A DNA stretch of 64,000 nucleotides from Manihot esculenta (Eukaryota > Streptophyta > Magnoliopsida > Malpighiales > Euphorbiaceae): NCBI RefSeq assembly GCF_001659605.2, contig NC_035164.2:3009586-3073585 (forward strand), in the 5' to 3' direction. Positions 11,301-21,374 of this stretch are shown here, piece after piece (the stretch's first letter is position 1; every line of letters starts with the position of its first letter). The position numbers and the translations under genes are program-made. Below the pieces are notes generated by a model. It worked only from the letters and a program-made list of their open reading frames with translations. It made no database searches and was not told where the DNA came from.

Positions 11301-14300
11301 AATGACCTGGAAGAACCCATAGAATTTGGCAGGCAATTTCAATGACCTTCTAAGAGCCACTCAGCTTTGCCTATAAAGCTGCAACTTCAGATAAACCAAA
11401 GCAACTTGAAATTCCCTCCCAGCACTTTTCTTATCAGCTTGCTGCTTAATCCTGTGCTTGTGCATGTTGAAAATTATCCTTCAGAAGATTAAAAAATATG
11501 CTGCCTTTGCTGGATAAGATCTGTCATAGATGTACAGATGTGATCTCTTCCAGGAAAAATGGAATGGAGGCAGGCTTGTAGCCACATAAGGCTTCAAATG
11601 GTGTCATCTTTAGACTGACATGAGAAATGGTGTTATGTGCATACCACCATTCAGCAAGAGGAAACCCCCTACACCAGGCAACTGGCTGGTGATGAGTCAT
11701 GCACCTCCAATAGCTTGAATTTTTTTTGAGCGATAGCTTGACTGATTGATTAGAGACGGACAGGCAGGCATTACTGAATGCTGACACAAGAATACACTTG
11801 CCCAACCAGTGATCTTCAAATACAATGGTCATTGCTGAAGATTTGAAGTGGTGTCTGGAATTGAAATTAGTCGAATGAATTGTCATTTTTAGTAGTTTCT
11901 CTGCTGGAGCTTTATCCTGTTCTCCATTCTATTTTTTCAAATACATTGCAAGCAGTGTCCTGTCCTATCATGCTATTTGTAGCTTTTGTACTAGCAACTT
12001 TCTCATGCATATATTTTTCCACTCATCTGTAATTGCATCACTACATAACCAAGCTCCGCAAGGTCTGATGATGCTTGCATTGTAGGTTTACCCAGCGAAA
12101 TATACTTAGGGTGTATCCAAAGGGCACTCGTATTGACTCGTCCAACTACAATCCACTAATTGGGTGGATGCATGGTGCTCAAATGGTTGCTTTTAATATG
12201 CAGGTTCGTTTTCATAATATTATCTAGTTTAAGATTCTTATCATAACCTTGAGCAAAGAAGCTCAAGCAGGCTGTGAGTGGGTGCTTGCATCCCTCCAAT
12301 GCCTAACACTTAGGTATTTTGGATTGTTTCATGAATCAACGGATGAACTATATACTTCTATTTACACCCTAGAATGTATGTCTATGTCTTACTTCAGAAG
12401 AATCTGTAACAAAGGTTTTGATGAGTAGCTTTTATGGCACTGGTTGATGGATGCATTCAACGTGTTTGTGGTTTTATAATACTCCCTCCATCCCATAATT
12501 TTTGTCCATCTTTCCTTTTTTTATTGTTCCAAAATTATTGTCCACTTTCCTTTTTAGATTATAGTAACACATAAATTAACTATTATAACCCTATTTAATT
12601 CTGTCATATTTTCGAGAAACTTCCCAAAACATCTATTAGTATTTAATAGAACTTAATATATTTAAAATGAGTATAATTAGAAAGTTAATAAAAAGAATTG
12701 TATTTCTTAGTATGTGTGAAAAAATAAAGTGGACAAAAATTATAGGACGGATGGAGTATAATTTTTATTCTTAATTTTGTTGAAGTATGTCTCTGCCAAT
12801 TTACTTACAAGCAGATTTATTATTGGCAGGGACATGGAAAATCACTTTGGTCAATGTATGGAATGTTCAGGGCCAATGGTGGGTGTGGTTATGTGAAGAA
12901 ACCAGATTTTCTGTTGAAGTCTAGCTCTCATGGCTTTGATCCTAGAGTTGAGTTGCCTGTAAAAACAATATTGAAGGTGAGTTCTGTAAAGGCAGAGTGA
13001 TTGATTAGAGCAATGTCTATTGTCACTTCTGCTAACAGCCCTTATATTATCCAGTTGTTTGTTTTGCTTTTACATTTTTTTGACGGATAAATATAATTTT
13101 TTTTTTGTTTCTCAATAGGTGAAAGTATATATGGGCAAAGGATGGTCTGATGATTTCAAAGGCACAAGTTTTGATGTATTTTCTACACCAGACTTTTATG
13201 TTAGGGTATGTAGACTCTTCTCCCTCCTTATTTTATTGTAAATTATTACAAAAGTAGTGCTGCATTTTCTTTTTTTGCTAACCATTTTTGTTTATGAATC
13301 ACCAAATTCTCATCAAGACTGGCCTGTTTTCCTCCTCATTTTGGTCTGCTGAAATTATAGCCTTTTTGCCATAACTGTGATGTCTCAGTTGCATCTTGAT
13401 CAATTCTTCTGTCTAGTGGCCAACCCCTTTTGCCAGGCAAATTTTAAGTAAGGGAAAATTACTTTTTAGTCCCTGAGGTTTAACGTAATTAACACTTCTG
13501 TCCCTCTATTTTGGCGACCCAACACTTAAGTCCCTCACTTTATTTTCTGTCCAAATTCGTAGTCCTTCTGTCCAAAATAGCCGTTTGAGACACGTGAATT
13601 GACAAAATTAACCCTCACTAAACCCAAATCCAAATGCCTCTTCTTCTTCTTCTCTTTCTTCTTCCTACCCTTTTCTGCAACTTCTTCTTCTTCTTTCTTC
13701 TTCTTCTTCTTCTTCTTCCTACCCTCCTTTCTGCAACTTTTTCTTCTTCTTCTTCTTCTTCTTCTTCTTCCTACCCTTTTTGCAACTTCTTCTTTTTCTT
13801 CTTCTTCTTCTTCTTCCTACCCTTGCTGCAACTTCTTCTTCTTCTTCAACTGGAGAAAACATGAAAGAGAAAAAAAAATAGGAATTTCACATTAAGAGAA
13901 GGGTATTTCTGGAAAAAATTATCACCTCTCACTTTTGACTCTTTGACCAAACGGTTTAAATGGACGGAAGGACTACGAATTTGGACGGAAGAGAAAGTGA
14001 GGGACTTAAGTGTTGGGTCGCCAAAATAGAGGGACAAAAGTGTTAATTACGTTAAACCTCAGGGACTAAGAAGTAATTTTCCCTTTAAGTAACACAGGTC
14101 TTTGAAACTAATGTTAATCAAATGGGATTTTATATTTCTCTTTTGTAGGTAGGGATTGCTGGTGTCCCTGCAGATTCTGTAATGAAGACAACAGAGGCAC
14201 GTACGAACACTTGGACACCTGTGTGGAACGAGGAACTTAAGTTCCCATTAACCGTTCCTGAACTGGCTCTGCTGCGCATTGAAGTTAATGAATATGACAT

Positions 14301-14442
14301 GTCTGAGAAGGATGACTTTGGAGGCCAAACATGCCTTCCCGTATTCGAATTAAGAAGAGGCATTCGAGCAGTTCCACTCTATAACTTTGAGGGAGAGAAG
14401 TATAATTCTACAAAGCTCCTTATGCAGTTTGATTTTGCTTGA
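8308..14442 (+). CDS. PLC: Phosphoinositide-specific phospholipase C
   Basis: Hydrolyses PtdIns(4,5)P2 to diacylglycerol and inositol trisphosphate at the plasma membrane, Ca2+-dependent. Nine exons join in frame with GT-AG introns: 8308-8544, 9251-9447, 9829-9964, 10038-10211, 10306-10535, 12086-12203, 12830-12976, 13119-13205, 14149-14442; 539 residues. Domains: EF-hand-like N-terminus (IKALFERYS, residues 5-75); X domain with [10 protein letters not shown] (catalytic His97) and DVLHGR (His143); acidic linker ([12 protein letters not shown]); Y domain ([19 protein letters not shown]); C2 domain (from about 414, with SEKDDFGGQ). Plant PLCs usually start about 20 residues earlier with a VCFCF-like block. 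Here VFCFNHWF is encoded in frame just upstream but has no ATG, so the start at 8308 is the first usable Met. Introns 5, 6 and 8 carry mobile DNA. Confidence 0.9.
10620..11960 (-). mobile_element. Gypsy integrase fragment antisense in PLC intron 5
   Basis: Minus-strand ORFs at 11886-11524 and 11360-11151 carry gypsy integrase C-terminal signatures: [22 protein letters not shown], then [22 protein letters not shown]. Stops and frameshifts separate them. A minus-strand purine run (plus complement near 10970-10978, CTCCCCCTG) followed by TGTCAGATATAG suggests the element's 3' LTR occupied roughly 10620-10963. Only the 3' end of the element is present. It is opposite in direction to PLC and spliced out with the 1.55-kb intron. 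Confidence 0.65.
12482..12756. mobile_element. Stowaway-type MITE in PLC intron 6
   Basis: Begins CTCCCTCCATCCC and ends with its inverted counterpart GGACGGATGGAG, flanked on both sides by TA (12480-12481 and 12757-12758). The terminal inverted repeats extend about 30 bp (ATAATTTTTGTCCA-CTTTCC against its complement). These are the hallmarks of Tc1/mariner-derived Stowaway elements. 275 bp, no coding capacity. Confidence 0.9.
13452..14083. mobile_element. Non-autonomous Mutator-like element with TTC core in PLC intron 8
   Basis: Terminal inverted repeats of more than 120 bp begin GGGAAAATTACTTTTTAG at the left and mirror at the right. The flanks carry a perfect 9-bp target duplication TTTAAGTAA (13443-13451 and 14084-14092). 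A 9-bp duplication with long TIRs is the Mutator signature. The core (about 13633-13858) is mostly TTC/CTT repeat with interspersed TACCC-TTTGCAAC blocks. No transposase. The leucine/phenylalanine- and serine-rich ORFs across the core are repeat artefacts. Confidence 0.88.
13633..13858. repeat. (TTC)n-rich microsatellite core
   Basis: Imperfect TTC repeat broken by recurring CTACCC-TT-TGCAAC spacers that appear at least four times, so the tract is a compound array rather than a simple microsatellite. It is the core of the surrounding Mutator-like element. Confidence 0.8.
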
Positions 14443-15300
14443 GACTATTATCCGTTCATAACTATCTCTACTGCCTGCCCTTAAAATATACACATATGTG
14501 AAGCTAGTTCTACTTGTTGATGCTGTGAGCTGTTGTCTGAATACTCAGCAGCTGTAGAACACAATAACATCTGCCCAATTCGTTTCTGCTCTTAGTAAGT
14601 AGTCTCAATAAGATGGTCCAGTAGGCAGCAGGGTCCTGGCAAATATAATTTATGTTATTGCAAATAAGAATCTTGTTTTTACTGATTCTGTTGTTGTTTC
14701 TCTATGCAATTTAGGAATCTCATCCTGGCAAGTATAGTTTTATTGTAATGTAAATGAGAATCTTCTTGTTGTTGTTGTTTTTTCTTTTTTTATCATAAAA
14801 AAATCTTGTGTTTTCACTCGATTTGATTATTATTTTTGCTATGCAAATTTGGTATCTTGTTTGACTTTGATTGGGACTGAGCTTGATAGTCTGAGAGATG
14901 ATTCCAATGTTAATGAGTTAAAGTTTATTGGTAGAATATTCATTGAATTATTTTTTTATATCATTTTCAGAATTTCAGGAAAATATATTGCTTTTACTTA
15001 GATTTTTTTTTCTTATGCAATTTGGAAATTTAATTTTTATCCATTTAATTTTGTTAAAACGCTGAATTCAAAATCTTACAACTTAAAAACTTTAAAGTAT
15101 TACTTTGATTTTTCACTGCCAACTATTAATCGTTTTACACAGCTAAACAAACAATGTTAAGATTTTGCGTTACTTTGGATTTTGCAAATGGAATAAAATT
15201 TAAAAATTTTAAGAACTAATACTATTGGAATCAAATCACACGAGATTGAAATTATTTCATTAAAAAATTGTACTTTTATTAATAATCTATACTATAAATG
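14443..15300. other. PLC 3' region and intergenic DNA
   Basis: The first few hundred bases after the PLC stop are T-rich and contain several TTTTATTGTAATG-like stretches fitting a plant 3' UTR, but no single poly(A) signal can be fixed. The rest is AT-rich with no ORF of note, up to the chromovirus LTR. Confidence 0.5.
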
Positions 15301-15611
15301 TGATACGATGCCGTTTGAATAAGTGATATAACATGATAAGGGACAGTTAGCATTTAATGAAACTGTGCATATAGAGATGGTGATACAATGTGTTTGATAT
15401 GGTCGAATGCTAGCTCAGCTATTTTCTTTTCGCGTGTTTGTTATTTTCTTTTTTATAATTTTGTTTTCGAGAATATAGGATTGTACAACATTCTTTTATG
15501 GCTGTTATGGTACCTACTTATTGTAAAAACCAACATGTATTGCATAATGAATAGAATCTCTACGAGAGAATTGTTGGTTATTTTCCTTGCTTCTAAATTA
15601 TTCTTATCGAT
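15301..15611 (+). repeat. 5' LTR of the chromovirus
   Basis: The first 100 bases match 19995-20094 with scattered differences. The likely end is just before the TAGTATCACAGC stretch that resembles an initiator-Met primer site. The ORF at 15388-15690 across it has no protein similarity that I recognise. Confidence 0.65.
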
Positions 15612-15623
15612 TAGTATCACAGC
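15612..15623 (+). other. Degenerate primer-binding site
   Basis: TAGTATCACAGC differs at two positions from TGGTATCAGAGC, the site complementary to initiator-Met tRNA that many plant gypsy and copia elements use. It directly follows the LTR. Confidence 0.45.
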
Positions 15624-15719
15624 ACTTGATTCTTACCAGTGGCGGAGAATACTCATTCTCACGAATAGAGGAAGGAAATCACTAATCTAGTTCTGGAATC
15701 TGAAAAAAGTCAAGATGTA

Positions 15720-16526
15720 GACATGGAGTCGAGGATGCAAGATATGGTTAAAGAGTTGAAAACCTTGATTGGTAGTATGGGAAATAAAGAAATAAGGGCT
15801 GAGAGCTCTAGTAGTGGAAAGGAATCGATAGCTGAAAAGAGAGAGTAATGAAACAATAAATCTTGGGAAAGCTCAATGGAGCTGGAGTTTTTGAGATTTG
15901 AAAGAGATGGGCTAGAAGGGTGGTTGTTACGTTGTGAGTATTTTTTTGAAGTAGGCCAAATCACTCCAGAAAACAGAGTGAAGGTGCCCACCGTTCATTT
16001 GGAGGGCAGAGCACTTCAGTGGCACCAAATGTATGTGATAGTGAAGGGAGCAGATGCATGTACTGACTGGAATGAATATGTGAATTTACTAGGAGCTCAG
16101 TTTGGCAGCTCTGTATTTGACGATCCTATTGTAGAGTTGAGGAACTTAAAGCAAGAAGGATCCCTGTAAGACTATCTCATTGCCTTTGATAGCTTGTACG
16201 CAAAAGTAGGTATTATTGAAGAACAAACTCTCGGTTTTTTCTTGTTTAGATTGAGTGATGAACTTCAAATACCCATAAGAATGTTTAAACCAAAAACCTT
16301 AGCTGAAACTTATTCTTTAGCCAAATTACAAGAATTCTATGTAGCAGCTAATCAGCAGAAACCCATACCCACCAAGACTTTTTCATCTTCCTATACTTTC
16401 AACAGTTATAATAAACCGTTAACCATCATCACATCCATGAATAGCCAGAATAAAACCTTCACTTCCACCAAACCATCTTCCAGTAGCACATCACAAAATT
16501 TCAACAAAACCTTTTCTTACCAGTAA
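15720..16526 (+). pseudogene. Chromovirus gag, broken
   Basis: Carries Gag features: an acidic N-terminus, then FERDGLEGWLLRCEYFFEV, WHQMYVIVKG, ELRNLKQEGSL and a serine-rich tail with ANQQKPIP. In-frame stops fall near 15848 and at 16168. A zinc knuckle is degenerate: CNKKFVLRHQCKKR-like sequence at 16570-16605 retains part of the CCHC spacing. Confidence 0.75.
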
Positions 16527-16781
16527 AGAGATGGATGAAAAAAGGCTAAGAATTTATATTTTTTTGTGTAATAAGAAGTTTGTGCTTAGACATCAATGTA
16601 AGAAGAGACAACTCTACATCTTGCAAGTTAAAGATATAATTACTAAGGAGAAATTGGAGTCTATGGTGCGAGAAATAATTAAGAAAGAGGAAGAAGGTGG
16701 TTAAGGAGGGCAGTTATCCTTAAATGCCTTAAGAGGTTCTAGTAATAATCAGACAATGACTGTGAGAGGCAATATGGTAGA

Positions 16782-17126
16782 GTGAGACTGCATATACTTA
16801 TTGATACTGGAAGCACACACAACTTTATCAATGAGTTAATAGTTGAAAGATTGAGAAGGGAAGTGCAACCTGTTTCTGGTATTTGGATTAAAGTAGCTAA
16901 TGAACAGGAGCTCAAATGCACTGCTATGTGCCAGAATTTTGAGTGGAAGATGCAACAACAAGACTTTAAAGTTGATATGTACTTACTGCCCTTGGGAAGC
17001 TTTGAAATTATTCTGGAAATACAATGGCTTAGAACTTTGGATAACATTACTTGGAATTTCCAAGCTCTCACTATGAGTTTCACACTGGAAGACAAGGTAT
17101 GTTTCTTACAAGGGGAGTGCATATAG
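16782..17126 (+). pseudogene. Chromovirus aspartic protease, broken
   Basis: The active-site motif IDTGSTHNFI sits near the N-terminus, followed by VANEQELKC, VDMYLLPLGSFEIILEIQWLRTL and ITWNF, the usual order of retropepsin landmarks in gypsy elements (family form: VLGxxWL). It is separated from the flanking gag and RT parts by stop codons. Confidence 0.75.
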
Positions 17127-17348
17127 GCTCCAGGATTGACTCTTAATGCTTTAACTGTAAAACAGGAAGGGTGGTGTGAGTATCCTAATCCAAATAACGG
17201 ATATACAACATGGCAACTGTGTGAAGGACAAAAGCTTGACGGACAATAGTTGTTACATCAGTATGAAGATGTATTTCAGGAGCAAAAGGATTGCCACCCA
17301 AGAGAGCATATGATCACAGGATTCCAATCAAGGAAGGAGCCCTAGAAT

Positions 17349-17835
17349 GTGATAGAAGGCATGATCAATGAGATGTTGCAGAATGGAGTAATAAGACATA
17401 GTTCAAGTCCATATGCTAGTCCTGTGGTACTTGTTAAAAAGAAAGACAAGACTTGGAGGATGTGTATAGATTATAGGAGATTCAATAACATCACTATTAA
17501 GGATAAGTTCCCTATTCCATTGATAGAGGAGCTACTGAAAGAATTGGGAGGGTCAGTAATTTTTTTCAAAATAGACTTGAGAGCAGGATGCTAGCAAGTG
17601 AGGATGCATATTGAAGATGTGTATAAAACTGCCTTCGAGACTCATGAAGGTCACTATGAATTCTTGGTTATGCCTTTGGGTTGACCAATGTACCGTCCAC
17701 TTTTCAAGCTCTCATAGATGTTGTGTACAAGCCTTTATTGAGGAATTGTGTGCTTGTTTTTTTTTTTTTTTATGATATCTTGATATATAGTAAGTCTGTT
17801 GGGGAGCATTTTAAGCATCTGTAATGTGTCCTAGA
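17349..17835 (+). pseudogene. Chromovirus reverse transcriptase, broken
   Basis: RT palm and finger motifs are readable: [49 protein letters not shown], then a TAG where the family has a His codon near 17592. A one-base loss near 17680 shifts the frame in the MPLG-LTN motif. A run of T precedes the catalytic block at about 17755, which reads YDILIYSK where the family has DDIL, so the first catalytic Asp is replaced. The enzyme is dead three times over. Confidence 0.8.
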
Positions 17836-17839
17836 AATT

Positions 17840-18691
17840 ATGAGAATAAATCAACTTTATGCTAAGGCCAGCATGTGCTACTTTGGTTATGATTCTATTG
17901 AATACCTTGGGCACATCATTTCTGCTAAGGGATTGCATGCAGATTCCAAGAAGACACAAGCATTGGAGAATTGGCCAGTACCTCAGAATGTGAAACAATT
18001 GAGAAGTTTTCTTGGACTCATTGGCTATTGCAGAAGATTTGTGCAGGGATATGGACAAATGGCTAAACCCTTGACTAAATTGCTTAAAAAGGGAAGCTAT
18101 CAGTGGAATGAGAAGGCACAGATGACCTTTGAAAGACAGAAGAAAGCAATGGTTAGTGTACCTGTGTTAGCTTTACCAGACTTCTCAAAGGTGTTCACTA
18201 TTGAGACAGATGCATCAAGGGAGGGTATTGGGGCTGTTCTTATGCAGGATGGACACCTTTTGGCTTCTATCAGCAAGGCACTCTCTAACAAAAGTTTGAG
18301 TTTGTCTACTTATGAAAAGGAGATGTTGGCCACTTTGCTAGCCATCAAGCAATAGGAACATTTCTTGTTACCCAAACATTTCATAATAAGAACTTACCAC
18401 AAAAGTTTGAAGTACTTGCTTGAACAAAATATGACTACCACTACTCAACAGACTTGGCTTACAAAGCTTCAACCATATGATTATGAAATTCAATATAAAA
18501 AGGGAACAGATAATACTGCAGCAGATGCCTTGTCTAGGGTTGATTCTAACCTCCTATCAATTTTAACTATCCAGATGCATTCAGATGAATTACTGCTAGC
18601 CGTTAAGGAGAGTTGGCAACAAGACCAAAAGATAGCACAACTTATTACTGAATTGGAGAGCAATCCTCATTCGCACTTTAAGTGCAGCTAG
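17840..18691 (+). pseudogene. Chromovirus RT connection and RNase H, broken
   Basis: Starts in the YLGHIISAKG region and continues LRSFLGLIGYCRRF. RNase H follows with IETDASREGIGAVLMQ and STYEKEMLATLLAIKQ, then a stop at 18353-18355 where Trp is expected. It resumes with FIIRTYHKSLKYLLEQ and GTDNTAADALSR. Linker to integrase is also stopped near 18689. Confidence 0.8.
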
Positions 18692-18721
18692 AGAGATGGC
18701 CTTTTAAGGAGAAAAGGGAAA

Positions 18722-19552
18722 TTGGTGGTTGGGAATTCTGCAAAGTTGAAGAGTAAGCTTATAAAAGTTTATCATGATTCTGCTATGGGAGGACATTCTG
18801 GTGTTTTAGTTACTGGAAGGAGATTAGCTATTGTGGTATATTGGAAAGGTCTGTGGAAGGCAGTAAGGGAATATGTGAGACACTGCAATGTATGCCAGCA
18901 GAATAAGTATGAGAATGTGGCATTACCAGGTACATTACAGCCTTCACTTGTACCAAAAGGGATATTCACTGACATTTTGGATTTCATAGGACTTCCAAAG
19001 TCCCAAAGGAAATCTGCCATCTTTGTAGTTGTAGACAGACTTACTAAATATACACACTTCATGGCATTACCTCATCTTTATACAGCCAAGTCTGTGGCTC
19101 AGACTTTTGTGGATAACATTTACAAGTTGCATGGCTTACCAGAAGTTATTGTAAGTGATAGAGATGTTGTGTTCACTAGCAATTTCTGGCAAGAAATATT
19201 CAAATCACAGGGAGTCTCCTTACACGTCTCTACAGCCCGTCACCCTCAGACTAATGGTCAAACTGAGGTAGTTAATAGGTGCCTTGAAGCTTATCTTAGT
19301 TGTATGTGTGGATCAATGCCTAGCTCTTGGAGTGAATGGCTTTCAATGGCAGAATTCTGGTATAATACTTCATACCACTTAACCATACTCATGTCTCCGT
19401 ACATACCTTATCTACCTAAAGATTCTTCAGTTGAAGCAGTAGACATCTATATGAGAGACAGGGAAACAACTACAGCAGTCATAAAACATCAGCTTAAAAG
19501 AGCCACTTCTAGAATGAAGCAGTTGGTAGACAAACATAAATTTGAAAGGTAG
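18722..19552 (+). pseudogene. Chromovirus integrase, near-complete ORF
   Basis: The HHCC zinc domain is present: H(x)3H in YHDSAMGGHSG, then CNVCQQNK. The DDE core can be followed: DFIGLPKS with the first Asp, SDRDVVFTSNFW with the second, HPQTNGQTEVVNRC with the Glu. The longest intact stretch of the element at 276 codons, ending at a stop before the FNKGDQVYLKL block. Confidence 0.82.
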
Positions 19553-19960
19553 TTCAACAAAGGAGATCAGGTATACTTGAAATTGCATCCATATATTCAA
19601 CATTTCATGCAACAAGCCCATCACAAGTTAAGGCAGAAATATTATGGTCCTTTTATTGTTCTTGAGAAAATTGGACCAATTGCTTACAAATTACATCTAC
19701 TAGCAAGTTCAAAAATCTACAATGTATTGCATGTGTCATTGCTCAAGCCTGCTCATGCCAATGTTTAAATTATTTCTGAGCTTCCTTCTTTATTGGCTCC
19801 ACCCTTGCCATATCCAAAAGCGGTTATTGATGGAAAGATGGTCAAAAGAGGAAATATGGCTACAACTCAGTGGCTTGTACATTGGACAGATTCTTCTCCT
19901 GCTGATGCTACTTGGAAATATGCAGAGGACACACGACTCAGATTTCCGTAATTCCTTCCT
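19553..19960 (+). pseudogene. Integrase C-terminus and chromodomain, broken
   Basis: FNKGDQVYLKLHPY and QKYYGPFIVLEKIG are the GPY/F module. After a stop near 19766 a chromodomain is legible at about 19817-19950: VIDGKMVKRGN, TQWLVHWTDSSPADATW and RLRFP. The chromodomain places the element among chromoviruses; the exact clade cannot be settled by eye. Confidence 0.75.
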
Positions 19961-19978
19961 CGAGGACAAGGAAGTTTT

Positions 19979-19994
19979 TAAAGGGGAGGGAAGT
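19979..19994 (+). other. Polypurine tract of the chromovirus
   Basis: AAAGGGGAGGGAAG directly before the TGATACGATG of the second LTR, as needed for plus-strand priming. Confidence 0.8.
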
Positions 19995-20094
19995 TGATAC
20001 GATGCCGTTTGAATGAGAGATATAATAGAATAAGAGGCAGTTAGCATTTAATGAAACGGTGCGTGAAGAGATGATGATAAGTTGCGTTTGATAG
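19995..20094 (+). repeat. 3' LTR, truncated
   Basis: Matches the first 100 bases of the 5' LTR (TGATACGATGCCGTTTGAAT and GGCAGTTAGCATTTAATGAA) and then stops matching after GTTTGATA. The remaining two-thirds of the LTR and any target duplication are missing, so a deletion removed the right end. Confidence 0.75.
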
Positions 20095-20467
20095 GTTACA
20101 ATTAAAATTAAAAAAAAATTAATATCAGGTTTTTTAAAATTTTAAAAATATTTTAATATATGTTTTTTAAAATCGTTAAAATAATTAATATATTTTTACG
20201 TGAAAGATAGAAAAATATTTTAATATAAATTTTCTCTTTAAAAGATAGAGGTTGTATGATTGATTTCAACCAAATGACAGTAATTCAGTGTTTCTAATCA
20301 AGAACAGAGTTGAATTGGACCGGAGGTTTGGTCCTGGGGATTACCGATGCCTGAGCGGTTCACAGCTGCTGGCTACTGGTTTATGTAGTCCGAGTGTCCT
20401 TGCCGTTGCCGTCCTCCATCCCCTTCCCTTCCCTCTTCTGATCTCGTCTCCGTCAATACTGCCGATC
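20095..20467. other. Intergenic DNA left of the SEN2 gene
   Basis: AT-rich to about 20270, then composition changes to a GC-richer stretch that may be the leader of a transcript. No protein similarity recognised. Confidence 0.4.
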
Positions 20468-20647
20468 ATGTCCATGACCTGTCTAATCCTCTTGATTCTC
20501 TCTTTTGGCGCTGCTGTTGCTGATAGCTCCATTGACACTAAGCTTCCGCCAACCAAGAATACCTTAAGCTCCTCTGGAGATTACACTCGCGAAGTCCACT
20601 CCCTTAGCTACAATTCCACTCGATGCGTCTCCGTCATCACTTCCTGA
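20468..20647 (+). CDS. Hypothetical 59-residue secreted ORF, or 5' leader of the next gene
   Basis: ATG at 20468 gives MSMTCLILLILSFGAAVADS, a good signal-peptide-like hydrophobic start with an AVA-D cleavage-like site. A 40-residue tail ending STRCVSVITS follows. The frame is open upstream to 20288. Base composition here is markedly less AT-rich than the flanks, which suggests exonic sequence. I do not recognise the protein. It could equally be 5' UTR of the SEN2 transcript 900 bases downstream, or a decayed first exon. Confidence 0.3.
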   Translation: MSMTCLILLILSFGAAVADSSIDTKLPPTKNTLSSSGDYTREVHSLSYNSTRCVSVITS

Positions 20648-21374
20648 TCTATTTAAGAATTAATATATAATCTTCAATTGCGTCTACTCTAGTGGCTGAG
20701 CCCTAGGCAGACAGATATTGATGTTTTTGCTTCCGCCTGGAAAATTAGCTTCTTTGTGCTCACAGTTACTGAGTTTGTCCCAGAAATACTAAGCTTTGGA
20801 AATTGGCGATTCTGGGTAATTTGGTCCGGCTCTTGCTCTATCATTTCTATTATTCAATTCAATTCAATTCATGGAAGATTTTTTTTTTTTTTTAACTTAT
20901 AAAATTTTAAATAAAATCATAAATGATTTTATTAGGAATTCTTTTCTAGTAAAATGAATTATGCCAAACAAAGGTTGAATGATTTTCTATTTTTGTTTGC
21001 TAAACAATATTGTTTCAATATATTATGCTCATTTTTTTTCCCTTAATTTATGTTCGCTGTTCTTCGTTTCTTCCTTTCGGGTTTTTGATTTAGGAGAGCC
21101 TGTGCCACAATTGTAATAAGCTCAACCCAAAAAATAGGGATGGAAAATTCTTATTTAATTTTTATATTTTTATGTTTCTATGTTTGTCTTGCAAATCCAT
21201 GTCTTTCTGCCATTTATAGTCAGTTTCTACTTAGTGGTTTTACATTAATGCATTTATCTTCAATAGATATTTGTGATTTAACTTACATGATTGGTCTAAT
21301 ATAATATAAATGAAGTTACTGGGACATTGATCTTGAACTCTTATAGTTTCTTCAATTTTTTGAAGGATAACTAA
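20648..21374. other. Non-coding DNA between the small ORF and SEN2
   Basis: T-rich with no ORF of substance. It could be a leader intron of SEN2, but no confident donor and acceptor pair can be fixed by eye. Confidence 0.4.

Larger units (their letters stand above)
15301..20094 (+). mobile_element. Decayed chromovirus (Ty3/gypsy) retrotransposon
   Basis: A 5' LTR starting TGATACGATG (15301), gag, protease, RT, RNase H, integrase and a C-terminal chromodomain follow in the order of Ty3/gypsy chromoviruses. Then come a polypurine tract and a second TGATACGATG at 19995. The coding region has several nonsense codons and at least one frameshift, so it cannot make a full polyprotein. The right LTR is cut after about 100 bp, and no target duplication can be recognised. 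The neighbouring genes are not in its frame. Confidence 0.88.

Noticed and set aside
13599..13895. Ser/Phe- and Leu-rich ORFs in PLC intron 8
   Set aside because: They read the TTC core of the Mutator-like element and lie within a spliced intron.
18772..19062. Minus-strand ORF of 96 codons
   Set aside because: It is a shadow of the chromovirus integrase on the plus strand.
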